From the NCBI GenBank assembly GCA_032207245.1, contig CM063504.1, forward strand, positions 25,895,729 to 25,959,728: a stretch of DNA of 64,000 nt, read 5' to 3'. Positions 43,481-51,275 of the stretch are shown piece by piece; within the stretch, counting starts at the first letter, position 1; each line of letters starts with the position of its first letter. Origin of the DNA: Pardosa pseudoannulata. Its lineage: Eukaryota; Arthropoda; Arachnida; Araneae; Lycosidae. The notes below the pieces were generated by a model that worked only from the letters and a program-made list of their open reading frames with translations, was not told the origin of the DNA and searched no databases. A program made the translations under genes and the position numbers.

Positions 43481-45653
43481 ATATATAAATAATATATACG
43501 GTAAAACCCACTTAAGAAGTTTTCTAAGGGAATGGAAAGAGAAAACTTCTTAAATGAAATTAATTTTTTTAAAAACAAAATAATTACATAGATAATGAGG
43601 AGAGATTTTTTTTCTTTATAAAATAATATGAAAGTTTGGTTTTTCTCAAAAATTCACATTTTTTGCATACTTAAAAAATCAGCCAATAAAGGAAAACAAC
43701 ATAATTACCTAAGAATTTCTTTAATTTAGCTAAGAAATTTTGCTTTAAACACCATTGGAATCGATTTTACAGAAAAATATCAGTTATAGTATTTTGTTTT
43801 TGTTTTTTTATTGGCAATTAGTAATTAATAATAGTCCAGCTGTCTTAAGCTTTTAAAAACTTCTTCAGGCACATTTTAGATAAAAATGACAACAATTGTT
43901 CTTAGACATTGACCTTTACAAACAGAGAGAGAGGAGAAAAAATAACAGTAAGCGAAAAGCAGCTATAAACCCATTCTATAAGTAAACTTAGAAATGAAAG
44001 AAAACTGTTTAAGCAGGAAAGAGTTTGCAACAAAATTTTATAAATGGTTTTTTTTTAACATCATATGAATAGGAAGAAAAATGGGTACTGAAAATATAAA
44101 CTTCTTAAATGGATTTTACTGTATTCAGTATGCTATACGTTACTGTTTTATAATAGTAATTTAATTTTTCTAGCTTTTAATCAAGCTTGCTCAAACCTTC
44201 ATCTGTATTTACTAAGCATACCTATATGTACTGAAAATAATGCTAATTTTGCCAAATTCTTGTGACCAATTTTAACATGAAGAAATGTTTTTACTCTTTT
44301 CATGGCTGAAAATGATCTTTTCGAAATTGCAGAGGAAACTAGCAATGCCCACAAAACATAAAAATATACAACAATGCCACTAGCAATGCCATTTTAATAA
44401 TTTTAATAACCTTATAATGCATACATTAGAAATATTTTGGGGAAGGCCTAGATTCCTAGATCCCCTGAAAAATATGTCCTTGTATGTGATCATAGGCTAT
44501 ATAGAACAACTACAGGAAAAACATATTAATACAGGGTTTTAAAGAAACTTAACTTACAAAAATATTCCATAAATCTTCAGATAAAAATACTTTAAAAAGT
44601 TCATCTATGACAACACATATATAATTTTCTTTTGAAGAAATATATATATCTCCAAGTAGTCTCAAGAAACTAGTACACAACAATTGATCATTTTCTTTAA
44701 CCAGATCTGAAAGAAAAATCAGTGAAGCATAATATGACAAAATATATTTACACAATAAGACATTAGAGTATATATTACTTAAATATGGAGAAAACTAATA
44801 TAAATAAAATTCTATATTACAGTGTAATGTTCTTTATAAAATGATGTACACTACAAAACACAGGTAAGTATAAAGATATACACAAATCATCTATTTAGTT
44901 TCTCATTGTTAGAAAGCCTTTAATATTATTCTGTCATTTTAAGCAAAATATTTATTTTGGACATTCATGGTACAGGACACACTCTGGACAAAATCGAGAT
45001 TAGAAAGAGTATTAGGATAAATAAATGGTTAATATTATTCATCTTCAGTTTTTATTCGGGAACTTGGCAATTTAATAGAATATAATTCTTAATTTTAGGA
45101 ACTTGAGATATTTTAATGACGACTAGAATTTCCTGCACAGGACATTTAGTATATTTTTAAGTGTTATCTTTTAATAATTAAGAAAAATAATTACTCTTAT
45201 AGTAACTTTAAATTACAGAGAAGTTTATTGAATGCATGGAGTTCTATTCAATCAATTAAAAAGGTGCCATACTAACTACAAATAAGATAACTTAAGATTG
45301 ATTTAAGTAATTAAAAATAAAACTAAATTTGTACTATAGCATTTGATCTTCAATGAAATTAAAATCCATTTAACACTGAAATGCTGAGAACGTTATATTT
45401 GAAATTAATATTCATAATTTCACTAAAATAGAATACTCTTCATAAAAAATAAAATGTGTTTAATAAAATAGTGGCTATGAGTAGTAAAATACAATGAGAA
45501 CACTACTAAGAAATTACCATCTTGTTTGAAACTATAGTGGTACATTTTGTCCCATAAATCTTTTATTTTTGCAGGAGGTGTAAATTCGCATAGGCACTTG
45601 TGCTGATCAACATGGTTGAAAATTTCAGTCATATTTTCCCTACATTCTTGCAT
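20282..45653 (-). CDS. LINS1: Lines homolog (LINS1-like), eight exons
   Basis: Join on the minus strand of 45653-45518, 44706-44558, 40394-40121, 38989-38730, 37325-37165, 33449-33370, 30543-30348 and 20813-20282. All introns are GT..AG and phases agree. The total is 1788 nt (595 residues plus stop), against about 750-860 in known animal homologs, so N-terminal sequence may be missing. The last exon has the family's C-terminal signature: 'FLQRIGFDHNELLSFLTSDE', then 'TCFLLYLLQYLKLLL'. The earlier exons are helical, leucine-rich and repeat-like, as expected for the N-terminal Lines domain. Drosophila Lines is a nuclear and cytoplasmic regulator that opposes Bowl in segment and gut patterning; human LINS1 is linked to cognitive development. 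Those functions are known from the family, not visible here. The start at 45653 follows an in-frame TAA nine bases upstream. An extra 5' coding exon is possible. Confidence 0.82.
20843..21700. repeat. 429-bp tandem duplication
   Basis: Two nearly identical copies sit head to tail (20843-21271 and 21272-21700). The same 'ATTTGAGGAAATGTATTTTA' block recurs exactly 429 bp later. Only a few substitutions were seen between copies. Each carries the same open stretch of about 85 codons, which is shared non-coding sequence rather than a gene. Confidence 0.93.
22006..22030. promoter_or_regulatory. perfect 12-bp-arm palindrome in the LTR U3
   Basis: GTATCTCGCCAA and its exact mirror TTGGCGAGATAC are separated by one A. 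More GCCAA/TTGGC half-sites follow at 22036-22107. A dyad-binding protein site cluster or a cruciform is possible. Confidence 0.6.
22137..22159 (+). promoter_or_regulatory. heat-shock element
   Basis: Five phased 5-bp units read TTCtg GAAta TTCca GCAgt TTC. Units 1-3 and 5 match the alternating nGAAn/nTTCn consensus for heat-shock factor and unit 4 has one substitution. The array ends eight bases before the TATA box at 22168. Confidence 0.75.
22168..22174 (+). promoter_or_regulatory. TATA box of the LTR
   Basis: TATATAA followed by GGC in a locally GC-rich setting, just after the heat-shock element. Transcription would be expected to begin about 30 bases downstream, inside the LTR. Confidence 0.65.
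23928..25063 (+). mobile_element. non-autonomous Helitron, long copy
   Basis: It begins TCTATATATATAAAAATG and ends GGGCAAACTTGCTAG, inserted between A and T. It shares both ends and most of its body with the copy at 18844-19611. An extra block lies at 24582-24952, bounded by ATG on each side. No Rep/helicase coding was seen. Confidence 0.82.
24582..24952 (+). other. extra block in the long Helitron copy
   Basis: This block is absent from the sister copy. The short copy reads straight through a single ATG where this copy has ATG at both edges (24579-24581 and 24953-24955). It contains an intron-like CCTTAATTTTAG followed by an open stretch ending 'SRNMTRSVNFANQRTVVIQ'-stop, basic and Arg/Ser rich like a mitochondrial presequence. 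Whether it is captured host DNA is unknown. Confidence 0.4.
25222..25510 (+). repeat. dispersed repeat, copy 1
   Basis: It is similar in the same orientation to 56168-56460. Shared blocks include 'GAACTTTAAATATTCATTTT', 'GTTGAAATTTTGTA' and 'ACTGTTGTAA..CTA.TTGTGC'. The family is unidentified and no coding is seen. The divergence is substantial. Confidence 0.6.
25511..26689. other. intronic stretch without recognised content
   Basis: AT-rich intronic sequence with a short (TA)n at about 25840-25870 and an A-run at about 26210. No gene or transposon ends were found. Confidence 0.4.
26690..27155 (+). mobile_element. LINE 3' end (Jockey-like), truncated
   Basis: The reading frame contains 'TVKHILVECPMYTNQHLYKF' and then 'FTFLKDIGFYPHI'-stop, the usual C-terminus of Jockey/I-type LINE proteins (H-x3-C-P, then FLK..G). 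A 3' untranslated region of about 240 bp ends in 'TATAAACCAACCAAC'. The preceding part is frameshifted. The element is heavily 5'-truncated and inactive. Confidence 0.75.
28600..28765 (-). mobile_element. SINE family B, old copy
   Basis: Shared motifs in order are 'ACATGAGGGCTAAGTGAGA', 'GGACCTACTACTTAAAGC', 'CAGCTACAAACATCCAT' and 'ACCATTTGGTCATCATT'. They match the younger copies at 38123 and 59402. Divergence is high. Confidence 0.65.
29575..29905 (+). mobile_element. SINE family A copy
   Basis: A tRNA-like head ('GGTAGCACACAGGGCAAAG', then 'CAAGTTCAAAGCTC') is followed by the family body ('CCAAGCCTGGGGTTCTTCTG', 'TTTTAAATTATGAGGACC'). It ends 'GATAATAAAAAAATAA' like the full copy at 12193. 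It is not a functional tRNA gene. Confidence 0.72.
30348..30543 (-). CDS. LINS1: LINS1 exon 7
   Basis: The minus-strand acceptor TATATTTTCAG precedes 30543 and the donor GTAAGA follows 30348. At 196 nt it enters in phase 1 and leaves in phase 2. It encodes 'KIFHFVKENFDILPEVDIYE' and 'DDILLGVMFALLRIYIASKE', leucine-rich helices that lead directly into the C-terminal domain. Confidence 0.85.
30544..33369 (-). other. LINS1 intron 6
   Basis: About 2.8 kb of AT-rich intron. No transposon ends, exons or RNA genes were recognised. Confidence 0.5.
33370..33449 (-). CDS. LINS1: LINS1 exon 6
   Basis: An 80-nt exon with acceptor CAATTTCAG before 33449 and donor GTAAGC after 33370. It takes one base to complete a codon and leaves in phase 1. 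It encodes 'VTKLNSPKCDSVIVKK' and 'VTYIFLSLIA'. Its phase fits both neighbours exactly. Confidence 0.82.
33664..33895. mobile_element. fold-back MITE, possibly piggyBac-like
   Basis: Left arm 33664-33713 begins CCCTTTAAGCATTACGCATG after a TTAA and ends AATGATGTCTTCA. The right arm 33841-33895 mirrors it with mismatches. The right-hand TTAA is not preserved, so superfamily and right edge are uncertain. Confidence 0.5.
34573..34696. repeat. two tandem copies of a 62-bp unit
   Basis: 'ATAATACATTACTAT' followed by 'GTGTAT', 'TGCCAAA' and 'AGATATTGTG.CCTGAAT' recurs 62 bp later with about a dozen differences. Confidence 0.8.
35178..35562 (+). mobile_element. SINE family C, near full-length copy
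   Basis: A tRNA-like head ('CCTAGGGTAGCACTTCACA', B-box-like 'GGTCCAATGTTCCATCC') is followed by a body of about 300 bp. The flanks carry an imperfect 17-18 bp duplication (TAATGATGTATTATGAAG at left, TAATGATATATTATAAG at right). The 3' half matches the truncated copy at 294-525. Confidence 0.78.
36577..36880 (+). mobile_element. SINE family A copy
   Basis: The A-box-like 'TAGTTCAATTGGCAAAGG' and B-box-like 'AAAGTTCGAGACTC' head is followed by the family body with 'CTTCTAAATTATGAGGAC'. The minus-strand reading frame across it is an artefact. Confidence 0.78.
37165..37325 (-). CDS. LINS1: LINS1 exon 5
   Basis: The acceptor TCTGTTTTAG precedes 37325 and the donor GTACTT follows 37165. It starts in phase 0 and ends with two bases of a split codon. 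It encodes 'FFISTVKSKLVEQRC' and 'ALENNFFELLPRDLQLSGF'. GTACTT is a weak donor, but the reading frame on both sides requires this end. Confidence 0.83.
37326..38729 (-). other. LINS1 intron 4
   Basis: The only recognised content is the family B SINE at 38123-38292. The remainder is AT-rich with nothing seen. Confidence 0.5.
38123..38292 (-). mobile_element. SINE family B copy with target duplication
   Basis: On the minus strand it starts 'GATGGCCAATTGGTTAGGG' with a 'GGGTTCAAATCCCAC' B box and ends 'CCAAACCAAACC'. CATGACTTGCTATG at left and CATAACTTGCTATG at right form a 14-bp duplication with one mismatch. The tRNA-like head could be mistaken for a tRNA gene. Confidence 0.85.
38730..38989 (-). 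CDS. LINS1: LINS1 exon 4
   Basis: The donor GTGAGT follows 38730. The upstream end was chosen at AAG just before 38989, giving 'DLFQNLSCLLSAYWPAFMK' in frame with exon 3. The more orthodox TTTTTCAG 11 bases inside would break the frame. The body includes 'FHDVTATKCENQKLYRFLSL' and ends 'ISLRIYVDIIMQ'. Length is 260 nt, phase 1 to phase 0. Confidence 0.78.
38990..40120 (-). other. LINS1 intron 3
   Basis: Very AT-rich, with no recognised element. The minus-strand reading frame at 39772-40017 is low-complexity and not supported as an exon. Confidence 0.5.
40121..40394 (-). CDS. LINS1: LINS1 exon 3
   Basis: A long pyrimidine tract plus TTTTTAG precedes 40394 and the donor GTAAGT follows 40121. 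It runs from phase 0 to phase 1 and has 91 codons. It encodes 'YLIWTLTKCFSNILYASNGS', then amphipathic helices ('HVQQLLNILKENLF', 'NILDFLSTLID') and a charged end. Helical repeat-like content fits the Lines N-terminal domain. Confidence 0.85.
40991..42128. mobile_element. GC-richer insertion, possibly Helitron-like
   Basis: It is markedly richer in GC and CpG than the surrounding intron. The right end has a CCGAGC-GGA-GCTCGG hairpin, then 'TCACCCGGTACTAT', a layout like Helitron 3' ends though the last bases are not CTRR. TACTAT occurs at both edges. Near the left end 'CACGAGGAATCGATTGGC' occurs twice, flanking a tRNA-like 'GCGTTCGAACCCCGG' box. It carries a small ORF (41696-41869). Confidence 0.45.
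41696..41869 (+). CDS. 57-residue ORF in the 41-42 kb insertion, unknown function
   Basis: ATG at 41696, TAA at 41867. The protein starts 'MQNAPLHEMLQGAGILEQQA' and continues with alternating helical patterns ('DTVIVRMLLHSTHLNLYTA'). I do not recognise a family; the pattern could suit a small helical domain. The preceding 100 bp are CpG-rich. It may be part of the mobile element or chance. Confidence 0.25.
   Translation: MQNAPLHEMLQGAGILEQQAINSIIPANGQLEDTVIVRMLLHSTHLNLYTAHFVPFL
43326..43410. mobile_element. pogo-like MITE end fragment
   Basis: After a TA it begins CAGTGAAACCCACTTAAGAA, almost identical to the end of the MITE at 43499. It has the same subterminal mirror (GAAAACTTCTTAAATGGG). 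It is separated from the second copy by (GT)n(AT)n. Confidence 0.55.
43499..44121. mobile_element. pogo/Tigger-like MITE
   Basis: The inverted termini are CGGTAAAACCCACTTAAGAA (left) and the mirror of CAGTAAAATCCATTTAAGAA (right), 21 bp with a few differences. Both sides carry TA. No transposase is present, so it is a non-autonomous derivative within LINS1 intron 2. Confidence 0.68.
44558..44706 (-). CDS. LINS1: LINS1 exon 2
   Basis: The acceptor TTTTCTTTCAG precedes 44706 and the donor GTAAGT follows 44558. It takes two bases to complete a Gly/Asp split codon and ends in phase 0. It encodes 'DLVKENDQLLCTSFLRLLGD' and 'VVIDELFKVFLSEDLWNIF'. Strong sites and hydrophobic helical content. Confidence 0.85.
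44707..45517 (-). other. LINS1 intron 1
   Basis: AT-rich intron with no recognised repeat or gene. Confidence 0.5.
45518..45653 (-). CDS. LINS1: LINS1 exon 1 (first recognised coding exon)
   Basis: The ATG at 45653 gives 'MQECRENMTEIFNHVDQHK' then 'PPAKIKDLWDKMYHYSF' up to a GTAATT donor after 45518. A TAA sits in frame nine bases upstream, which favours this ATG. A splice into this exon a few bases upstream (TTAATTAAG) cannot be excluded, since the protein is shorter than known homologs. Confidence 0.72.
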
Positions 45654-46259
45654 TGTTACTTAATTAAGCACCCCAAAAAAGTGATTTCACTGAACTTAGC
45701 ATTTGTAGCAGACGAATTATTAAAGTTTAACATCATGTTAATACAGATATGAAAACAGTTGCCACTTTAAAATCGGGAAATTTTTCTGTCATTCAGTTCC
45801 AGTTAAGATCCTAAGAGATTATTTTTTTTAATGTGTTATTACCGTGGTCTATACTACTTTTACAACCTCTAAAAACACATAGAAATGGGAAATTTTTCTA
45901 AAATGTGTACCTTCTGTACTATCTTGACCTTCATTTTATACCTTAATCTATATCATGAAATATGAACTGCCAGTAGATAAAATCCCAAAAGACTAGCTAT
46001 CTTCCAAACAAATGTTACAAATTATTTAAATTAGTTTAAAATGAGGAAATATTATGCTTGCTTTTCACAACATTTGCAGAAATTTGTCTGTGGGAAAATG
46101 TTACCTAACCTCTACTCTTAATATATTTGTCAGCATATTTTCTAAAAATATTATAACCATTTTGGAATACTGTTTTATTACATTGGAGTTCTCTCTTCAA
46201 TTGTTTACAATAATACGTAAAATAAATTATATAAAAAGTGTATTTGCATTATATTCCCA

Positions 46260-46510
46260 TCTTCATTCGTCAAAACCGTACAGGGGGGAGGGATAGGTTG
46301 CTGTGTGTGAACAAAAGTTACGTGTACATCCTGAATACAAGGGTACTACCTAGAGGGAAAAGAGGAGAAAAGCGAATTTCATCTTACAAACACATAACCA
46401 GACAACAACATTGTAAGGTTTTGAACCTACGACCAGTGTTTACAGTATGTACACCTCTCCTGATATCAGAGAATTGATCCTTTGACTCCTTCACCATGTG
46501 TTCCTTGGGA
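46260..46510 (-). repeat. possible old tRNA-derived SINE
   Basis: On the minus strand 'ATGGTGAAGGAGTCAAAGG' and, about 60 bases later, 'CGTAGGTTCAAAACC' resemble the A and B boxes of a tRNA-type promoter, followed by about 150 bp of GC-richer sequence. There is no second copy here and no clear duplication. Confidence 0.3.
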
Positions 46511-47074
46511 ATGAGAAACACCCGGCTACTGGACTCATGTCTCCGGACTTGATATTTTTTCTGTGATGGTTGTAAAATAATACGGTGCAGGTGTTTTCGG
46601 CGAAACTCTAAGACAAGGGGGGGGATAGTTTTTCTGAAGACGACAATTTTTCAAGTAGATTAGATTGCGAAGTCTGGAGATCTGGGTAAGTGACAGATCG
46701 GAGAATAGAGGATGATCTACTCTCCCGAGATGAGCGACTTCGGCACTTGACTCTAATTTATCCTTTCTAACGGACAAAGAAATACAACCTAGCTTTTGAT
46801 TAAGCCAGTTATTTTCGAGATTGCTCATTCATGAATTTTGGATGTTGTTGGTCTGGCTCTAGGAATCAAAGAAAAATTCTGTATTTTTTAAAATACTAAC
46901 GTTTTGCAAATAAAATACTTTGTGTTATCATATTAACTTTTTATGCATCCTTACAAAATAGAAAGAATTCATCGTACCTGCTCCAATTAAGGAGGCGAGC
47001 AGGTTCCGCTGTATATCTTTTACATACATCAACCACTTTGAAAAAACCACCACTCTTAAACCTATCTGGTTTAA

Positions 47075-47693
47075 CCCTCCGAGTGGTACACACCGAGGAA
47101 AAAGTCTCCAAAAATACGCTAAAATTTCATTGTGTCAGTGACCAAAGTGTTCTATGATTTTTTACTTCACCCTTTGTCAACTAGATTGGAATAAGGGAAA
47201 CCCCACCCTCGTTACTGTCCCTTTACTTCCGGTTATAAATAGATATATAAATAGACATTATAGATTGTTAATTTTTAATACACATAAAGCTCGTCAAGTC
47301 TCGAAGATCATCCCATAAGAAATAATGGGTTCTAAAAGTACAAATAAAAATATTCTTTAAGAGAATGATTTTTATCTTTTTTACGAAAGTCATCCAAGCT
47401 ATTTAAGTGGTGCAATTAGAGATACATCAGTTACCGCAAACGAAATACTTCGAAATAGAGTTTTACATGGCTTTATAAAACTCATCAGCGTCTTTGAGCC
47501 TCAGAGAGTAGGTGTGCAGTTCCTAAACAATCGACCTGACTCTCCTACCTCAAAACTCCATAGGGGAAAACATTGGCAGAAATGTACATTACATCCATTT
47601 TCGGAACGTTTTGGAGGTCGAAAGTTGTACGTAACAACCGCTTTGAAGACATCATAGGTTTGGCGGAATTGTACGTGCGAACCACTTAGAGGG
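47075..47693. mobile_element. piggyBac-like MITE
   Basis: TTAA lies on both sides (47071-47074 and 47694-47697). The left end CCCTCCGAGTGGTACACAC is mirrored at the right by a sequence that reads CCCTCTAAGTGGTTCGCAC on the other strand. At 619 bp it has no recognisable transposase. The minus-strand reading frame at 47501-47713 runs across the element edge and is not a gene. Confidence 0.7.
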
Positions 47694-47812
47694 TTAAGAT
47701 TGTTAGTACACACAACTTATCAACAGCGTTAATGGAACTATTTTATTTAAAATTTACGAGCACTCTCTCTGTACAACTGATGTTGCTTGGACTATATAAA
47801 TAGTTCATCATT

Positions 47813-47814
<2 letters not shown>

Positions 47815-47857
<43 letters not shown>

Positions 47858-49190
47858 CAGAAGTGAGGTCTCTTGACACATGTCTAACTTCACATCGAAC
47901 CTCATGTGATAACTGCTGAATTAAAGAGTAAATATTTTTCGAATAAGTTTTTATGAAATGTAGTAGAAAGATTTTCGTCATTGTGACTGGTTTTTTCAAC
48001 TTGCTATGCTCATAAATAAACTAGAAATGGAGGAATTTTTGGTTCGTTATGAATATCGTTCTTTTGAAAATACCAGAGATAATTAGTAATTTCGCAAAGA
48101 AAAATATTTTTAGCTACCTTTAACGTTTTGATATTAGTGGGAAATATTGAAGTGTCTTCAGCATAGATAGATATTTTTGTATTGGGGTGGGTGGGAATAT
48201 CGTTAATATAAAAATTGAGTAATATTGCACCAAGTTAATCGAACCTCATGGGACACTCCTCAGGATGGGAAATGTGGAACAAAGGATGCTATATATTTTA
48301 ATTTGAAAGGTTCTATATTTAAGGTATAAATGTAGAAGTTTAATGAAAGAGATATGGAAGTTATAATTTATAAGTTGAGGAACAAGGACATCAATCCAGA
48401 TTTTGTCCAAAGCACAAGCAACATACATGAAAATGGCTGCAGTAGAAAGTTTGTTGATTCTATCTTTAACAAGTAATTCAGTAATCCTGTAGACTTGATG
48501 TGAAGCAGAGAGATTTTTACGAATGTCAAATTGATAGGGGGTGATAAAGTTATTGATATTAAGATAATTGTTAACTTCATCAGCAATGAATTTTTCTGTT
48601 AATTTACTGAATAGGCTGATCGGATGGTAATTATCTGGAGATGAGAGGTTCTGAGAGGGTTTTGGAATAGGAACGACAATTGAATTTTACACTTTTTTTA
48701 AAGTGACATAAAAAGAATATTTTATCAGTTATTCTGTATATATAATAAACATATTGAATGAAGCTTTAAAGTAGTTTTAGTGATATTGCCTTCTACCGGG
48801 GATTTACGTTTAGGAAGTTTCTTGATAATTTTGACAAGTTTAAAGGAGTTGAGGATGATATCGTAATCCATAGGAATGAAGTTTTGAATCTGAGCAACAC
48901 CATTTCTAATTAAATTAATTATATTTGTTTCAGAGCTGGATTAGGGGTGACATTTTGAACAAGAACATTACTAATTAAATTACACTTGTCTTCCGGTGAA
49001 TAGATATTTATTAGAATTGGAATTAAAGGGATTTTTAATCTTCGAACAGCTTTCCAGATGGAATTATCGGTTGTATCTAGAGAATTTAAGAAATTATAAC
49101 AATCTTTGTTGGCTTTATCATGCTTATAATATTTGAGATCTTATTGAGAATTCTTTTATTAAATGGAGTGTTATTTCGTCCCAAACAACG
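47815..49190 (-). mobile_element. Jockey-like LINE fragment with poly(A) tail
   Basis: Read on the minus strand, broken frames carry in order an endonuclease-RT linker ('NSIWKAVRRLK'), RT motifs around 'NKLSTAAIFMYVACALDKIW', 'FIKLLHLYLKYRTFQIKI', the motif-B-like 'RVPQGSILGAILLNFYINDI', and 'IYAEDTSIF'. Catalytic Asp of the first motif is Tyr (FMYV instead of FxDV), and the YADD box at 48154-48165 reads YAED. The sequence after the RT is short and ends in an A-tail of 43 (T at 47815-47857 on the + strand). This is a dead, truncated copy; Jockey elements move by target-primed reverse transcription. Confidence 0.82.
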
Positions 49191-49815
49191 TTAACAAGCT
49201 ACGGTAACTATAACCAAATAAATTGAAGAAATATACTGTATAAACATAGCTTCAAAAAAGATTATAGGGCGAAAAACGCGTAAAAAATTTAAATCTGCAA
49301 TTATGAGACTGCTTTTTAATCTTCAGTCCGAACACAGATAACGTGGGCAGACACACACACACATACAAAGAAAAAAATTCATAAGATTATTTCGTGAATT
49401 CTGGAAATTATTAAATGTTGAAATAAAATTTTCAGTAATTTTGGGAAAATCAATAAAAATAAGTTCTAGGAATCCGATCTTTTTAATTTGCTCGGTCGAA
49501 AATAGCAAAGCATATGCTTGAGCAAGACACTTCGATGAGGAGGAGATAGAAGTAGATTAAAAAATGATGTACGCGAAAACGCGTCAAAATACATTTATTT
49601 TATTAAAAAATTACAAAACAAAAAACAAACAAAGCCCTTATTATTTTGCAGAAAAAATTATAGCTTCCTATTAACATATTTTTTTAAACCGAATAATGTG
49701 TCGAAAGAAGTATTAAAATTCCATGTAGTGTGAAAACCCCTCTTTGTCCAGAACTAAAGACCGGAATCAACTGATTTGAAGCCTCCTATGAGAATTTAGC
49801 TATAAAAAAACTAGC

Positions 49816-50104
49816 TGTAACCTTAGCTGGAGTTCCTAGGTAACTGGAATTGTAACTAACTGAAAAATGGTTGGTGGGACCGTAACTTACCCTGAGGTAT
49901 AAAAACCTAGAATTTTTAGACTCAGGGATTTATTTAATCATGACTTTCACAGTTTAAACTCCTGTAAATTTTTAAAATATTACTGCACACTTTAAGAAGC
50001 ACATCAGTTATGACATCATCAGCGCTCATTACTGGAGATACGACTTCGTGTCAAGGAGCCCCGTTGAACCTTCACTACTTGGACATGGACTCGGGGTTTT
50101 TCTA

Positions 50105-50146
<42 letters not shown>

Positions 50147-50532
50147 GTAGGTGCTTTGACCTCGTGGAGGCTTTCGAGTCTTTTGACCGGAGCCAGCTTT
50201 CTAGTGATTAAGTTCGGGAGATTCGTAAAGTCCGCTCATATAGGGAGCGGCAGAGTCTCGGATACCGAACGGAGGATAAATTGGGTTTGCATTGCACCCT
50301 GGAAAAGCGTCCCCACTTGTGAGAAATTATTTAATCTCTCTTCTTTCGACTGTGATCATTGTGGTGATGTTATGCAGGTGACAATCCTATGCATTTCGAC
50401 TTGTTTTGGGAGGTTATAATCCCTTTGTATATAGCCGTATTTACTAAAGAAATAAAAGTGATTTCCAATTTTATCGTGATTGTGATCCTTCTTCACGCTG
50501 CCTATTCACTCGAGAACATTGAAGTCGTTACA
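49816..50532 (+). mobile_element. LTR-like segment (possible solo LTR)
   Basis: The termini are TGTAAC at left (49816, or alternatively 49851) and GTTACA at right (50527-50532). A GTATAAAAA TATA-like box lies near 49896 and AATAAA at 50451-50456, before a short GC-richer end. A T-run of 37 at 50107-50143 interrupts it. No clear target duplication and no internal retroelement region alongside. Confidence 0.45.
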
Positions 50533-51275
50533 GTAGTTTATACATATACAAATATATGGTAGAGATAATAAATTAATTTCCTCTCATTGACTTGAATCTG
50601 CATATCAAACTAACAGAAATAGCCTGTACAAGTATGTACGGCCGTATCCCAGTTTAGGGGGGCAAACCAAGCGCGGACAATAACGACAAATTCTAGAACC
50701 CAGTTTTCTGGCAACCCTTGGTCTTCTTTTTGGACTCTCCACCCCCCCCCCAAAAAAAGTGGGGGTATCAATCGGCGCCTTTATTTTAGGATATTCGGGG
50801 AAATGAGAAATGACACGTGATTAAAATATTTGACCGTTATTAGTTCTTGTAACTAACAATATTTTAAGACAGCTGAATTTGGAATTTCTAGCGTCCGATT
50901 CATATCTATGTCCATTTTGATCGTGCCCTTGTGGTCATTTTTTTAATTCACAAATTCAAAGCATATTTTGAAAAAAAAAAAAATTGAAATATTAAAATTA
51001 ATACAAATGCAGACTTTAGTTTTTAATGCACTTAAGCGCATTTTTATACTGTCCAATATTAGTAAATAAATTGCATCCTCCAAATACTCGATATACCTAA
51101 CTTAGGTAAGTGCAATGTTATTATATTCCCCATTTATATTTTTTCAAACCTTTTTATTTAAAATTGTGTTTAAATTTCATACAAAATGAAGCAGTGATAT
51201 TTTAAACATTATTTTATAGTATATTACATTGTTTTTTAAATTATAATATTTATAGTTAAAAGTGATAGGCTAAAT
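50533..51275. other. intergenic stretch without recognised content
   Basis: It contains a C-run at about 50741-50751 and an A-run at about 50970. No gene or element ends recognised. Confidence 0.35.

Noticed and set aside
46535..46828. 97-codon minus-strand ORF as an annotated gene
   Set aside because: No family is recognised and there is no fitting splice donor. It is kept only as a finding to test as a LINS1 5' exon.
50048..50419. 123-codon ORF with a long Phe run
   Set aside because: The Phe run is a poly-T tract. The segment looks like an LTR with a retroposon tail inserted.
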